Source: Streptosporangium sp040640155
Lineage (GTDB): Bacteria > Actinomycetota > Actinomycetes > Streptosporangiales > Streptosporangiaceae
Length of the DNA: 64,000 nucleotides
Assembly (NCBI RefSeq): GCF_040640155.1
Contig: NZ_JBFABE010000006.1
Coordinates: 182,112 to 246,111, forward strand
Direction of reading: 5' to 3'
Made by a program: the position numbers and the translations under genes. This document shows positions 9,101 to 17,597 of the stretch, one piece after another; position 1 is the first letter of the stretch; the number at the start of each line of letters is the position of its first letter. Below the pieces are notes generated by a model. The model did not search any database and had not been told where the DNA came from. It saw only the letters and a program-made list of their open reading frames with translations.

Positions 9101-9882
9101 GCCTGGAGCAGCTCCAGGCGCGGGCGGTGGAGGAGTACGGGGTCGAGACCGAGACCCTCGTCGCCGAGTACGGCCCGGACGAACCGGTGCCGGTCGCCGA
9201 CGGCGACCCCGTGCCCTACGACCGCGACGAGCAGCTCAGGCGCGCCAAGGCGGCCGACCGCCAGATGGCCCAGCTCGGCAAGGTCAACCCGCTCGCGCTG
9301 GAGGAGTTCGCGGCCCTGGAGGAGCGCCACTCCTTCCTCACCTCGCAGCTGGAGGACCTCAAGAAGACCCGCCGTGACCTGCTGCTGGTGGTCAAGGAGG
9401 TCGACGAGCGGGTCGAGCAGGTCTTCGGGGCGGCCTTCGCCGACGTGGCCCGCGAGTTCGAGACGATCTTCACGCGGGTGTTCCCCGGCGGGGAGGGCAG
9501 GCTGCTGCTCACCGATCCGGAGGACATGCTGACCACCGGCGTCGAGGTCGAGGCCCGCCCGCCGGGCAAGAAGGTCAAGCGGCTCTCGCTGCTGTCGGGC
9601 GGCGAGCGGTCGCTGACCGCGGTGGCGTTCCTGGTGTCCATCTTCAAGGCCCGGCCCTCGCCGTTCTACGTGATGGACGAGGTGGAGGCCGCGCTGGACG
9701 ACACCAACACCCAGCGCCTGCTGACGCTCTTCGAGGAGCTGCGGCAGACCTCGCAGATCATCATCATCACCCACCAGAAGCGCACGATGGAGATCGCCGA
9801 CGCGCTCTACGGGGTGTCGATGCGCGGGGACGGCGTCACCCAGGTCATCAGCCAGCGCCTGCGGGAACACGAGCCCGCCTGA
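6199..9882 (+). CDS. smc: Chromosome segregation ATPase SMC
   Basis: Core ATPase of the SMC-ScpAB condensin, acting on the nucleoid. The protein is 1227 aa. The N-terminal head has Walker A [20 protein letters not shown]. Long Ala/Glu/Arg-rich coiled-coil arms flank a hinge (about residues 520-680, with [20 protein letters not shown]). The C-terminal head has the ABC signature [14 protein letters not shown] and Walker B [13 protein letters not shown]. The start is GTG at 6199 ([15 protein letters not shown]) because that is the family N-terminus and a GGGGAGGGGG site lies just upstream; an in-frame ATG at 6142 would add 19 non-homologous residues. Confidence 0.96.
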   Translation: [1227 protein letters not shown]

Positions 9883-9940
9883 GCGTGGGCGCGTACACCG
9901 GGGAGCGAGCATCCCGGGACGTCTGGAAAACTGTGGTCTT

Positions 9941-11125
9941 GTGGAAGCCTATCTCGGCATAATCGCGATCATCGCCGTCATCGCCCTGCTGACGGGCGGC
10001 GGCATGCTCCTGCTGTTCCGGTCGGTGCGCAGGACGCCGCCGCGGGTCGAACCGCCCCAGGCGCCGCCGGTCTCCGGGCAGCCGCAGGCGCCCGGGGGCG
10101 GCACGGCCGTGGACGAGGACGCGGCGACGACCACCGTGCCGCCGCCGGCCAGGCCGATCGACCCCGCGGACGTCACCGTCCTGCCGCCGGTCGAGGTCCC
10201 GCCGCCGTCGGCCGGCCGGATGGTGCGGCTGCGCGCCCGCCTGGCCCGCTCGCAGAGCACCCTGGGCAAGGGCCTGCTGGAGCTGCTCTCCCGCGACCGC
10301 CTCGACGACGACGCCTGGGACGAGATCGAGGAGACCCTGATCACCGCCGACGTCGGCGTGGCGCCGACCCGGGCGATGGTCGAGGAGCTGCGCACCCGCG
10401 TCAAGGTGCTGGGCAGCCGGACGCCCGAGGAGGCGCGCGCCCTGCTGCGGGAGCAGCTGCTCGCCCAGATCGGCACCGACATGGACCGTACGCTGCACGT
10501 CTCCCCGCACGGCGAGCGCCCGGCGGTGGTCCTGGTGGTCGGCGTCAACGGCACCGGCAAGACCACCACGACCGGCAAGCTGGCGCGCGTCCTCATCGGC
10601 GACGGCGGCAAGGTCGTGCTGGGGGCGGCCGACACCTTCCGCGCCGCCGCCGCCGACCAGCTCCAGACCTGGGGCGACCGGGTCGGGGCCGGGGTGGTGC
10701 GCGGCCCCGAGGGCGGCGACCCGGCCTCGGTGGCCTTCGACGCCGTCGCCGAGGGCATCAGGGAGAAGGCCGACGTGGTGATCGTCGACACCGCCGGGCG
10801 GCTGCACACCAAGACCGGCCTGATGGACGAGCTCGGCAAGGTCAAGCGCGTCATCGAGAAGAAGGCCACGGTCGACGAGGTGCTGCTCGTCCTGGACGCG
10901 ACCACCGGCCAGAACGGCATGCGCCAGGCCCGGGTGTTCGCCGAGGTGGTCAACATCACCGGCATCGCGCTGACCAAGCTCGACGGCACCGCCAAGGGCG
11001 GGATCATCATCTCCGTCCAGCGCGAGCTGGGCGTCCCGGTCAAGCTGGTCGGTCTCGGCGAGGGCCCGGACGACCTGGCCCCCTTCGACCCCGAGGTCTT
11101 CGTGGACGCGCTCCTGGGCGAGTGA
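9941..11125 (+). CDS. ftsY: Signal recognition particle receptor FtsY
   Basis: Membrane-associated SRP receptor GTPase for co-translational protein targeting. The protein is 394 aa with a GTG start. It has an N-terminal transmembrane helix (AYLGIIAIIAVIALLTGGGM), a Pro/Val-rich linker, then the NG domain. P-loop GVNGTGKTTTTGKLARVL, DTAGRLH (G3) and TKLDGTAKGG (G4/closing loop) are intact. It follows smc by 58 bp, a conserved arrangement. Its stop lies only 4 bp from the convergent stop of the iron-transport ATPase gene. Confidence 0.96.
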   Translation: MEAYLGIIAIIAVIALLTGGGMLLLFRSVRRTPPRVEPPQAPPVSGQPQAPGGGTAVDEDAATTTVPPPARPIDPADVTVLPPVEVPPPSAGRMVRLRARLARSQSTLGKGLLELLSRDRLDDDAWDEIEETLITADVGVAPTRAMVEELRTRVKVLGSRTPEEARALLREQLLAQIGTDMDRTLHVSPHGERPAVVLVVGVNGTGKTTTTGKLARVLIGDGGKVVLGAADTFRAAAADQLQTWGDRVGAGVVRGPEGGDPASVAFDAVAEGIREKADVVIVDTAGRLHTKTGLMDELGKVKRVIEKKATVDEVLLVLDATTGQNGMRQARVFAEVVNITGIALTKLDGTAKGGIIISVQRELGVPVKLVGLGEGPDDLAPFDPEVFVDALLGE

Positions 11126-11129
11126 CCCC

Positions 11130-11939
11130 CTAGCCCTCCTCTCCCCGGGCCCGTCCCGGGGAGAGGGTGGCGACGGGGATCACCAGGGGGGTGCCGGCCA
11201 CCGGGTCCTCGATGACCCTGGCCTCCAGCTCGAACACCTCGGCCAGCAGGGCCTCGGTGAGGACCTCGGCGGGGGTCCCCGCGGCGACGATCTCGCCGCC
11301 GCGCATGGCCACCAGGCGGTCGGCGTAGCGGGCGGCGAGGTTGAGGTCGTGCAGGACCATCACCACGGTGCGGCCCAGCTCGCGGTGGAGCCTGCGCACG
11401 AGCTCCAGCACCTCGATCTGGTGGGCCAGGTCCAGGAAGGTCGTCGGCTCGTCGAGCAGCAGCAGGTCGGTGCCCTGCGCGAGGGCCATGGAGATCCAGG
11501 CCCGCTGGCGCTGCCCGCCGGACAGCTCGTCCAGCGGGCGGTCGCCCAGGTCGAGCAGGCCGGTCATGGCGAGGGCCTCGCCGATCGCGGACTCGTCGTC
11601 GGAGGACCACTGCCGGTACCAGGTCTGGTGCGGGTGCCGCCCCCTGGCCACGAGGTCGGAGACCGTCAGTCCCTCGGGGGCCGACGGCGCCTGCGGCAGC
11701 ACGCCCAGGATCCTGGCGACCTCCCTGCTGGGCATCCGGTCGATGCGCTTGCCGTCCAGCAGCACCTCGCCGCCCGAGGGCTTGAGCAGCCGGCCCAGGG
11801 CGCGCAGCAGGGTGGACTTGCCGCACCCGTTGGGCCCGATGACGGCGGTCACCGTCCCGCTCTCGATCCCGAGGTCGAGGCCGTCGACGACCACGCGCTC
11901 GCCGTACCCCAGCCTGACGTCGACGGCTCGCAGTCTCAC
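11130..11939 (-). CDS. Iron-siderophore ABC transporter ATP-binding protein (FepC/FecE-like)
   Basis: A cytoplasmic 269-aa ATPase that energises import of a ferric siderophore. It has Walker A GPNGCGKSTLLRAL, signature LSGGQRQRAW, Walker B LLLLDEPTTFLD and a switch His in VLHDLNLAARYADR. The segment LVARGRHPHQTWYRQWSSDD is typical of siderophore ATPases. The start is GTG, overlapping the upstream permease stop as GTGA. It is the last gene of a three-gene operon read from the iron-box promoter at about 14.13 kb. Confidence 0.92.
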   Translation of the reverse strand: MRLRAVDVRLGYGERVVVDGLDLGIESGTVTAVIGPNGCGKSTLLRALGRLLKPSGGEVLLDGKRIDRMPSREVARILGVLPQAPSAPEGLTVSDLVARGRHPHQTWYRQWSSDDESAIGEALAMTGLLDLGDRPLDELSGGQRQRAWISMALAQGTDLLLLDEPTTFLDLAHQIEVLELVRRLHRELGRTVVMVLHDLNLAARYADRLVAMRGGEIVAAGTPAEVLTEALLAEVFELEARVIEDPVAGTPLVIPVATLSPGRARGEEG

Positions 11940-13036
11940 GTACGGCCCCTTCTGCGCACACGGACGAGGAGATAGATCAGGTAGGGGGCGCCGAGGACCG
12001 CGGTGACCACGCCCACCGGCAGCTCCACGGGGCTGAAGGCGGTGCGGGAGACCAGGTCGGCGCCGCTGGTGAGGACCGCGCCGGTCAGGGCCGACACGAT
12101 CAGCGGGGGCTGTGCCACCCCGGCCAGGCGGAGCGCGATCTGCGGGGCGGCCAGGGCCACGAACGAGATCGGCCCGGCCGACGCCGTCGCCGTGGCGGCC
12201 AGCAGCACGGCGGCGAGGATCATCAGGCTCCTGGCCAGGTTCATCCGGACGCCCAGACCGGTCACGGTGTCGTCGCCGAAGCGCAGCGCGCCCAGCGAGC
12301 GGGTGCCGATCAGCGTCGGCGGGACGAGCACGGCGAGCGCGAGCGCGACCGGCAGGACGTGTTCCCAGCCCCTGCCGTGCAGCGAGCCGCTGATCCAGAC
12401 CATGGCCCGGCCGCTGTCGTTGACGTCGCCGACGGTCAGCAGCCAGTACTTGAGGTTGACGCAGACCGCCGAGACGCCGATGCCGATCAGGACGAGCCGG
12501 TAGCCGTCCAGGCCCCGCCGCCAGGCCAGCAGGTAGACGGTCAGCGCGCCGGCGAGGCCGCCCGCCAGGGCCATGACCGGGACGCCCACCCCGGCGAGGG
12601 CGCCGCTCGTGCCGCCCCAGGTGTTCCCGGCCGCCACGATGATCGCCACCACGGTGACGCTGGCGCCCCCGGTGACGCCCAGGATGTCGGGGCTGGCCAG
12701 CGGGTTGCGGGCGACGGCCTGGGTGATCGCGCCGGCCAGGGCGAACGCCGCGCCGACGAGGGCGCCGGTCAGCGCGCGGGGGAGGCGGAGCTCCATGACG
12801 ACGAAGTGGTCGGGGCCGTCGCCGGCGATCGCGGCGAGGACGTCCAGGACGCCCATCGGGATGTCGCCGAGACGCATGCTGAGCGCCATGAACAGCAGCG
12901 TGAGCGCCAGCAGGACCAGCGTCGCGGTGACGGAGCGCGGCCGCAGGACCCAGGAGACGGGCCCGGCGCGCAGCGCCCGCCCGCCCGGCGAGGCCCCCGG
13001 CTTCCGGGGTGTCTGCGGGGACACGGCGCCGATCAC
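11936..13036 (-). CDS. Iron-siderophore ABC transporter permease (FecCD family)
   Basis: A 366-aa polytopic membrane protein (about 9-10 hydrophobic helices) of the FecCD/FepG type. The family signature region is LPRALTGALVGAAFALAGAI, followed by TQAVARNPLASPDILGVTGG. The C-terminal VALAAPQIALRLAG region should contact the ATPase. The GTG start overlaps the stop of the preceding permease gene as GTGA, so the two permeases are translationally coupled and probably form the heterodimeric channel. Confidence 0.92.
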   Translation of the reverse strand: MIGAVSPQTPRKPGASPGGRALRAGPVSWVLRPRSVTATLVLLALTLLFMALSMRLGDIPMGVLDVLAAIAGDGPDHFVVMELRLPRALTGALVGAAFALAGAITQAVARNPLASPDILGVTGGASVTVVAIIVAAGNTWGGTSGALAGVGVPVMALAGGLAGALTVYLLAWRRGLDGYRLVLIGIGVSAVCVNLKYWLLTVGDVNDSGRAMVWISGSLHGRGWEHVLPVALALAVLVPPTLIGTRSLGALRFGDDTVTGLGVRMNLARSLMILAAVLLAATATASAGPISFVALAAPQIALRLAGVAQPPLIVSALTGAVLTSGADLVSRTAFSPVELPVGVVTAVLGAPYLIYLLVRVRRRGRT

Positions 13037-14085
13037 AACCGCACCGGCTTCCTGCGTCGTACCAGGACGATGAAGAACGGGGCGCCGGCGAGCGCGAGGA
13101 CCACGCCGACCTCCAGCTCGCCCGGGTGGGCGACCACGCGGCCGACCACGTCGGCCAGGAGCAGGGTCGCGGCCCCGGCGAGGCCGGCGTACGGCAGCAG
13201 CCAGCGATGGTCGGGGCCGGAGAGCGGCCGGACCAGGTGCGGGACGATCAGGCCGATGAAGGCCAGCGACCCGCAGGCGGCCACCGAGGCGCCGGTGAGC
13301 AGGGTGATCGCGGTGATGCCCACGGCGCGGGTCAGGGTGACGTTCTGGCCGAGCGAGCGGGCGACGTCCTCGCCCAGCGAGAGCGCGTTCAGGCCGGGCG
13401 CGTTGACCAGCGCCACGACGAGGCCGGCGACGATGAAGGGGAGCACCTGCCAGGCCACGTCCGGTCCCTTGGCGGCGATGGAGCCCGCCTGCCAGAAGCG
13501 GAAGATGTCCATGGTCTGCTCGTCCAGGAGCACCAGGGCCGAGGTGAGCGCGTACAGGAAGGCGCTGACGGCGGTGCCGGCCAGGGCCAGGGTCACCGGT
13601 GTGGGCCCGCCCCGCCCGCCGACCATGCCGAGGGCGAACACGCCCGCGCTGGCCAGGAGGGCTCCGGCGAGGCCGAACCAGATGTAGCCGTACGGGCTGG
13701 TGACGCCCAGCGCCAGGATGGCGAGGACCATGGCGAACGCCGCGCCCTGGGTGACGCCGAGCAGGCCGGGATCGGCCAGCGGGTTGCGGGTGTGGCCCTG
13801 CATGAGGGCGCCCGCGACGCCGAGGGCGACGCCGGCCATGACGCCGATGGCGGTCCTGGGCAGGCGCAGGGAGCGGACGACGATGTCGTTCTCGGTGCCG
13901 GTGGGGGCGGTGAGCGCGTGCCAGACGTCGGCCACGGGGACCGGTCTGGCGCCGACGGTGACGCTCAGCGCGACCGCCACCGCGAGCGCGGCGAACAGGC
14001 CGCCGAGCACGAGGAGCCGCCGGCGACGGACGTTTCGGCCGGCCGGAAACGACGCGCGGTCGGCGGCGGCCGTCGTCGCGATCAC
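13033..14085 (-). CDS. Iron-siderophore ABC transporter permease (FecCD family), first gene
   Basis: A 350-aa FecCD-type permease. It has LPRTAIGVMAGVALGVAGAL then MQGHTRNPLADPGLLGVTQG, and the ATPase-contact segment FIGLIVPHLVRPLSGPDHRW. I use the GTG at 14085 (VIATTAAADRASF) because an AAAGGGGAG ribosome-binding site (14091-14100) precedes it. An upstream in-frame GTG at 14127 would put the start next to the iron boxes without a good ribosome-binding site. It is the promoter-proximal gene of the import operon. Confidence 0.9.
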   Translation of the reverse strand: MIATTAAADRASFPAGRNVRRRRLLVLGGLFAALAVAVALSVTVGARPVPVADVWHALTAPTGTENDIVVRSLRLPRTAIGVMAGVALGVAGALMQGHTRNPLADPGLLGVTQGAAFAMVLAILALGVTSPYGYIWFGLAGALLASAGVFALGMVGGRGGPTPVTLALAGTAVSAFLYALTSALVLLDEQTMDIFRFWQAGSIAAKGPDVAWQVLPFIVAGLVVALVNAPGLNALSLGEDVARSLGQNVTLTRAVGITAITLLTGASVAACGSLAFIGLIVPHLVRPLSGPDHRWLLPYAGLAGAATLLLADVVGRVVAHPGELEVGVVLALAGAPFFIVLVRRRKPVRL

Positions 14086-14128
14086 CTGAGCTCCCCTTTT
14101 GTTGCCGGACCCGGTCGAGTATGCCACC

Positions 14129-14162
14129 TTAGGTAACGCTAAGCTAAATAAGGCTTACCTAA
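14129..14162. promoter_or_regulatory. Two overlapping DtxR/IdeR-type iron boxes between divergent siderophore-uptake genes
   Basis: TTAGGTAACGCTAAGCTAA (14129-14147) matches the actinobacterial iron-box consensus at 16 of 19 positions. On the other strand, 14162-14144 reads TTAGGTAAGCCTTATTTAG and matches at 14 of 19. They lie between the permease operon and the binding-protein gene, where an iron-dependent repressor would shut both promoters under iron excess. Confidence 0.85.
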
Positions 14163-14184
14163 TCTTTTCGAGGAGACCATCCAG

Positions 14185-15204
14185 ATGAGAGCGCTGCGCG
14201 TCCTGGCCGTCGGAGTGGCGGGAGCGGTGCTGTCCGCCGGTCTCGCCGCCTGCGGTTCGAACACCTCCGGCCCCGTGGCGGGCACCTCCGGCTCCTTGGG
14301 CTCCTCCGCCGCTCCGGCGACGGGCTCCACGGCGGCGTTCCCCCGCACGGTCGAGCACGCGATGGGCAAGGCCGAGATCCCGGTCCAGCCCAGGCGGGTC
14401 GTCGCCCTCGACCAGAGCTTCGTCGACGCGGTGCTGACCCTGGAGACGGACGTGGTCGGCTACACCACCTACCGGGCGATCGAGGAGAAGCTCCCCGAGT
14501 ACCTGACCCCGGTCCTCGGCCACGCCGCGCAGGCCACGTCGGTCGGCACCCTGGAGCAGCCCAGCCTGGAGCGGATCGTCGCGCTCAAGCCCGACCTGAT
14601 CGTCTCGGCCAAGGTCCGCCACGAGGCGCTGTACGAGAAGCTCTCGCAGATCGCGCCGACCGTGTTCAGCGAGACCACCGGCGCCCTCTGGAAGGACAAC
14701 CTCACGCTCGTGGGCCGGGCCCTGGGCAAGGAGGAGCTCGCCGCGACGAAGATCAAGGAGTACGGGGACCGCGCCGCCGCGATCGGCGAGTCGATCAAGG
14801 CCAGGGACGGCGAGCTGCCCACCGTCTCCGTGGTCCGCTTCGCGGGCGAGCCGACCGTCCGCCTGTACGTGGAGAACTCCTACTCGGGCCTGGTGCTGAA
14901 GGACGTCGGCTTCCCGCGGCCCGAGGACCAGCCGACCGTCACCGACACCATCATCGTGCCGATCAGCCAGGAGAACATCTCCCAGCTCGACGCCGACCAC
15001 ATCTTCGTCGCGGCCTATCCCGACCCGGCGGTCGGGGCGGTCAAGAAGAAGTTCGAGTCCAATCCGCTGTGGGGGAAGCTCAAGGGGGCCCGGCACGACG
15101 TCGACGACACCGTCTGGATGAGCGCCGTCGGCATGCAGGGCGCGCACGCCCTGCTGGACGACGTCGCCGAGATCTTCAAGGTCGACCCGGCGAAGGCCTC
15201 CTGA
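14185..15204 (+). CDS. Iron-siderophore substrate-binding lipoprotein
   Basis: A 339-aa extracellular lipoprotein that captures ferric siderophore for the divergent permease/ATPase operon. Its signal peptide ends in the lipobox LSAGLAAC, giving a lipidated Cys22, and is followed by a Ser/Gly/Thr linker. The periplasmic-binding-protein class III (FepB/FhuD) fold is supported by RRVVALDQSFVDAVLTLETD, KPDLIVSAKVRHEALYEKLS and the long central helix region. A GAGGAG site sits 9 nt before the ATG. It is controlled by the adjoining iron boxes. Confidence 0.92.
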   Translation: MRALRVLAVGVAGAVLSAGLAACGSNTSGPVAGTSGSLGSSAAPATGSTAAFPRTVEHAMGKAEIPVQPRRVVALDQSFVDAVLTLETDVVGYTTYRAIEEKLPEYLTPVLGHAAQATSVGTLEQPSLERIVALKPDLIVSAKVRHEALYEKLSQIAPTVFSETTGALWKDNLTLVGRALGKEELAATKIKEYGDRAAAIGESIKARDGELPTVSVVRFAGEPTVRLYVENSYSGLVLKDVGFPRPEDQPTVTDTIIVPISQENISQLDADHIFVAAYPDPAVGAVKKKFESNPLWGKLKGARHDVDDTVWMSAVGMQGAHALLDDVAEIFKVDPAKAS

Positions 15205-15933
15205 CCCTTCGGCGCCCCGGCCCGTCCCTCTCGCGGCCCGTCCCCCACATGACCGGGCCCGTCCCCTCACACCCCGGCCCGCCCGCGGCCGGTCCGTGCC
15301 ACGGTCCTCACGACCCCGGCCGGGCACCGGCCGCGGGCGTGGCGCAGGCTCCCCCGGATGCCCGCGCCCACGGGACCGGGCGCTCGCGACCGCGAGAAAA
15401 AGGATAAAACCGGCATCTTTCTGAGACGTACCACCGAAGAACCGGAAAAGGGCGCCCGGGGGATGAACCGACGGGCCTTGCTCGTCGTCTCCTGAAGAGG
15501 AGATTAAGTCCTCGGCGCACGGGAAGCGGGGAGACGTGAATACGGGTGTCACAGCTTCTGTGAACGCGGGGCACGTCCCGGCGGGCGCTCACGGCCGTGT
15601 GCCGGCGCGTCCGGTGGCGGTACGGGCCCGGTCCGGCTCGGCTGCCGTGCGATCCGTCCCGCCGAGGACCCCGAAAAGCGGATCTACCAGCGGTTATGTG
15701 ATGATGGACACATCTCCTACCAAAGCAAGAGAACGATGTTACGCTACTGAGACTTGTTCGGCTGTAGGGCGTGTCGCACCCGCCGTGGACGCAGTCATCG
15801 ATGATCCCCCTGGCCTCGTGAAGCTTTTAACGGCCCCCTTACGGGGTGTCTGCGAGCATCGAGTACGCCGCAAGGAAGAGTGGATCGCGACTGTGCCGGG
15901 CGGTAGTGGGGGGAAGAGCGCGAGGGGGATCGA
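15205..15933. other. 729-bp intergenic region before the sigma-factor gene; no gene supported
   Basis: I find no protein with family features on either strand. One short hairpin, TCTCCT-GAAG-AGGAGA, lies near 15489-15505. The composition is GC-rich up to about 15.4 kb and more mixed at 15.68-15.9 kb, where the sigma-factor promoter presumably lies. I see no clear SigR-type GGAAT/GTT promoter. Its length would allow an unrecognised RNA or regulatory leader. Confidence 0.5.
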
Positions 15934-16530
15934 ATGATCACGATGACGGAAGAGCAGCGCCAGGACTGGTTCGAGCGTGACGTCGTGCCGGTGACCAGCC
16001 AGCTTTACGCGTCCGCGATGCGTCTGACCCGCAACACCGCCGATGCCGAGGACCTGGTCCAGGAGACCGTCACCAAGGCGTTCACCTCGTACCACCAGTT
16101 CCGTGAGGGGACCAACCTCAAGGCGTGGCTCCACCGCATCCTGACCAACAACTTCATCAACGACTACCGCAAGAAGCAGCGTTCGCCCAAGCTCTCGGCC
16201 ACCGAGGAGATCGAGGACTGGCAGCTCGCCGCCGCCGAGTCCCACACCTCCACCGGGCTGAAGTCCGCCGAGACCGAGGCGCTGGACCAGCTTCCCGACA
16301 GCGCGGTGATGAACGCCCTGCGCGCCCTGCCGGAGGACTTCCGGGTGGCCGTCTACCTGGCCGACGTCGAGGGCTTCGCCTACAAGGAGATCGCCGAGCG
16401 GATGGGCACCCCCATCGGCACGGTCATGTCGCGCCTGCACCGTGGCCGCCGCCAGCTCCGCACCATGCTCGAGGAGTACGCCCGCGAGGAGGGCGGCTTC
16501 CGGTCGTCCGCCCAGATCCAGGCGGCCTGA
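15934..16530 (+). CDS. ECF RNA polymerase sigma factor, SigR/SigH-like
   Basis: A 198-aa extracytoplasmic-function sigma factor closely resembling the SigR/SigH group that directs thiol-oxidative stress genes. Region 2 has RNTADAEDLVQETVTKAF, then FREGTNLKAWLHRILTNNF and YRKKQRSP. Region 4 has DVEGFAYKEIAERMGTPIGT then VMSRLHRGRRQLR. The segment EEIEDWQLAAAESHTSTGLK is characteristic of SigR. GAGGGGG precedes the ATG. Unlike sigR loci, no zinc-binding anti-sigma (RsrA-like) gene follows; the next gene is a transporter on the opposite strand. Control must be elsewhere in the genome or absent. Confidence 0.9.
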   Translation: MITMTEEQRQDWFERDVVPVTSQLYASAMRLTRNTADAEDLVQETVTKAFTSYHQFREGTNLKAWLHRILTNNFINDYRKKQRSPKLSATEEIEDWQLAAAESHTSTGLKSAETEALDQLPDSAVMNALRALPEDFRVAVYLADVEGFAYKEIAERMGTPIGTVMSRLHRGRRQLRTMLEEYAREEGGFRSSAQIQAA

Positions 16531-16674
16531 GCCGCCGTCCGCCCGGATCCCGGCGACCAGGGCCCGTCGCCCGTCCGGTCACCGTGGCCGCACGCGCCGG
16601 TGAAGCGTGATCCGCGGGACGTGTCCGGACGCGCCGGCGGAACGTGATCGGCCGGACGCGCCGCCGGCACCCGG

Positions 16675-17511
16675 TCACCCGGCCGCGATCAGCGCGACCG
16701 CGCCCAGGGTGAAGCCCACCCCCACCACCTGCACGGTGTTGAGCCGTTCCCCGAGCACCTGACGGGCCAGCAGCAGGGTGCTCGCCGGGTACAGCGAGAC
16801 GAGGACGCCGACCAGGCTCAGCATCCCGCGCTGCTGGGCGAGCATGAAGAGCACGTTCGCCGTCATGTCGAGGACCCCGGCCCCGATGATGAAGGGCAGC
16901 GCCCCCGATTCCGGGCGCAGGGCACGGCCGGTGGCCAGGGCCAGCAGCCCGATGGCGGCGACCGAGGCCACGCGGGCGCCGATCAGGGGCCAGATGCCGC
17001 CCCCCTCGGGAACCTGGGCGAGCAGGATGAAGAAGCCGCCGAAACCCGCTCCCGCGGCCATCGAGGTCAGGACCGGGCGGTATCCCCCGCTCGCCTTCCC
17101 GTCGGAGGAGGCGCGGCTCACCAGCAGCACCGCCAGCAGCGCCAGGGCCACCCCGCCGAGCGCCACCGGTGACGGGCGCTCGCCGACGGCGAGCCCGAAC
17201 AGCACCGGCAGCACCGCCGAGACCGTGGCAGTGATCGGCGCCACCACCGACATCACCCCGGTGGCCAGCGCCTGGTAGAACAGCAGCACCGCCAGCGCGC
17301 CGGAGATCCCGGAGGCCGCACCCCAGGCCAGGGTCGCGAGGGTGGGCGTCCCCGGCAGGACCGGCAGCAGGGCGAGGGCCAGCACCAGCCCGGCGGCCTG
17401 GGAGAGCACCACCACCGCGAACACCCGCGCCCGGCGGGTCGCCAGGCCGCCGAGGAAGTCGGCGGTGCCGTACACCGCCGCGCAGGCCGTCGCGAGGATC
17501 ACTGCCGTCAT
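16675..17511 (-). CDS. DMT-superfamily (EamA) transporter
   Basis: A 278-aa inner-membrane protein with ten predicted helices arranged as two five-helix EamA repeats, for example FYQALATGVMSVVAPITATV and SLVGVLVSLYPASTLLLARQ. Family members export small metabolites; the substrate here is not predictable. It is transcribed divergently from an XRE-cupin regulator across an 86-bp intergenic region with paired operators, so that regulator very likely controls it. Confidence 0.85.
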   Translation of the reverse strand: MTAVILATACAAVYGTADFLGGLATRRARVFAVVVLSQAAGLVLALALLPVLPGTPTLATLAWGAASGISGALAVLLFYQALATGVMSVVAPITATVSAVLPVLFGLAVGERPSPVALGGVALALLAVLLVSRASSDGKASGGYRPVLTSMAAGAGFGGFFILLAQVPEGGGIWPLIGARVASVAAIGLLALATGRALRPESGALPFIIGAGVLDMTANVLFMLAQQRGMLSLVGVLVSLYPASTLLLARQVLGERLNTVQVVGVGFTLGAVALIAAG

Positions 17512-17523
17512 GCCGTCCCCCTA

Positions 17524-17595
17524 GTTCAATACAGTGAACTTTCCGGACAATATACGAAGTGCAATAGAGTGCCAAATGAGTTCACTACAATGAAC
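17524..17595. promoter_or_regulatory. Operators for the XRE-cupin regulator, GTTCA-N6-TGAAC
   Basis: Two perfect inverted repeats with the same spacing flank the divergent promoter region: GTTCAATACAGTGAAC (17524-17539) and GTTCACTACAATGAAC (17580-17595). A degenerate third copy, GTGCAATAGAGTGCCA, is at 17559-17574. The second ends 2 bp before the regulator's ATG, and the first lies 12 bp before the transporter start. This is a typical auto-repression arrangement. Confidence 0.8.
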
Positions 17596-17597
17596 CC

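Noticed and set aside
5647..9912. A 1421-codon open frame on the minus strand across smc
   Set aside because: It is the antisense shadow of smc in very GC-rich DNA; it has no domain features and smc is unmistakable on the plus strand.
15536..15937. A 133-codon frame upstream of the sigma factor
   Set aside because: No recognisable family, unusual composition and it ends over the sigma factor start; treated as non-coding leader.
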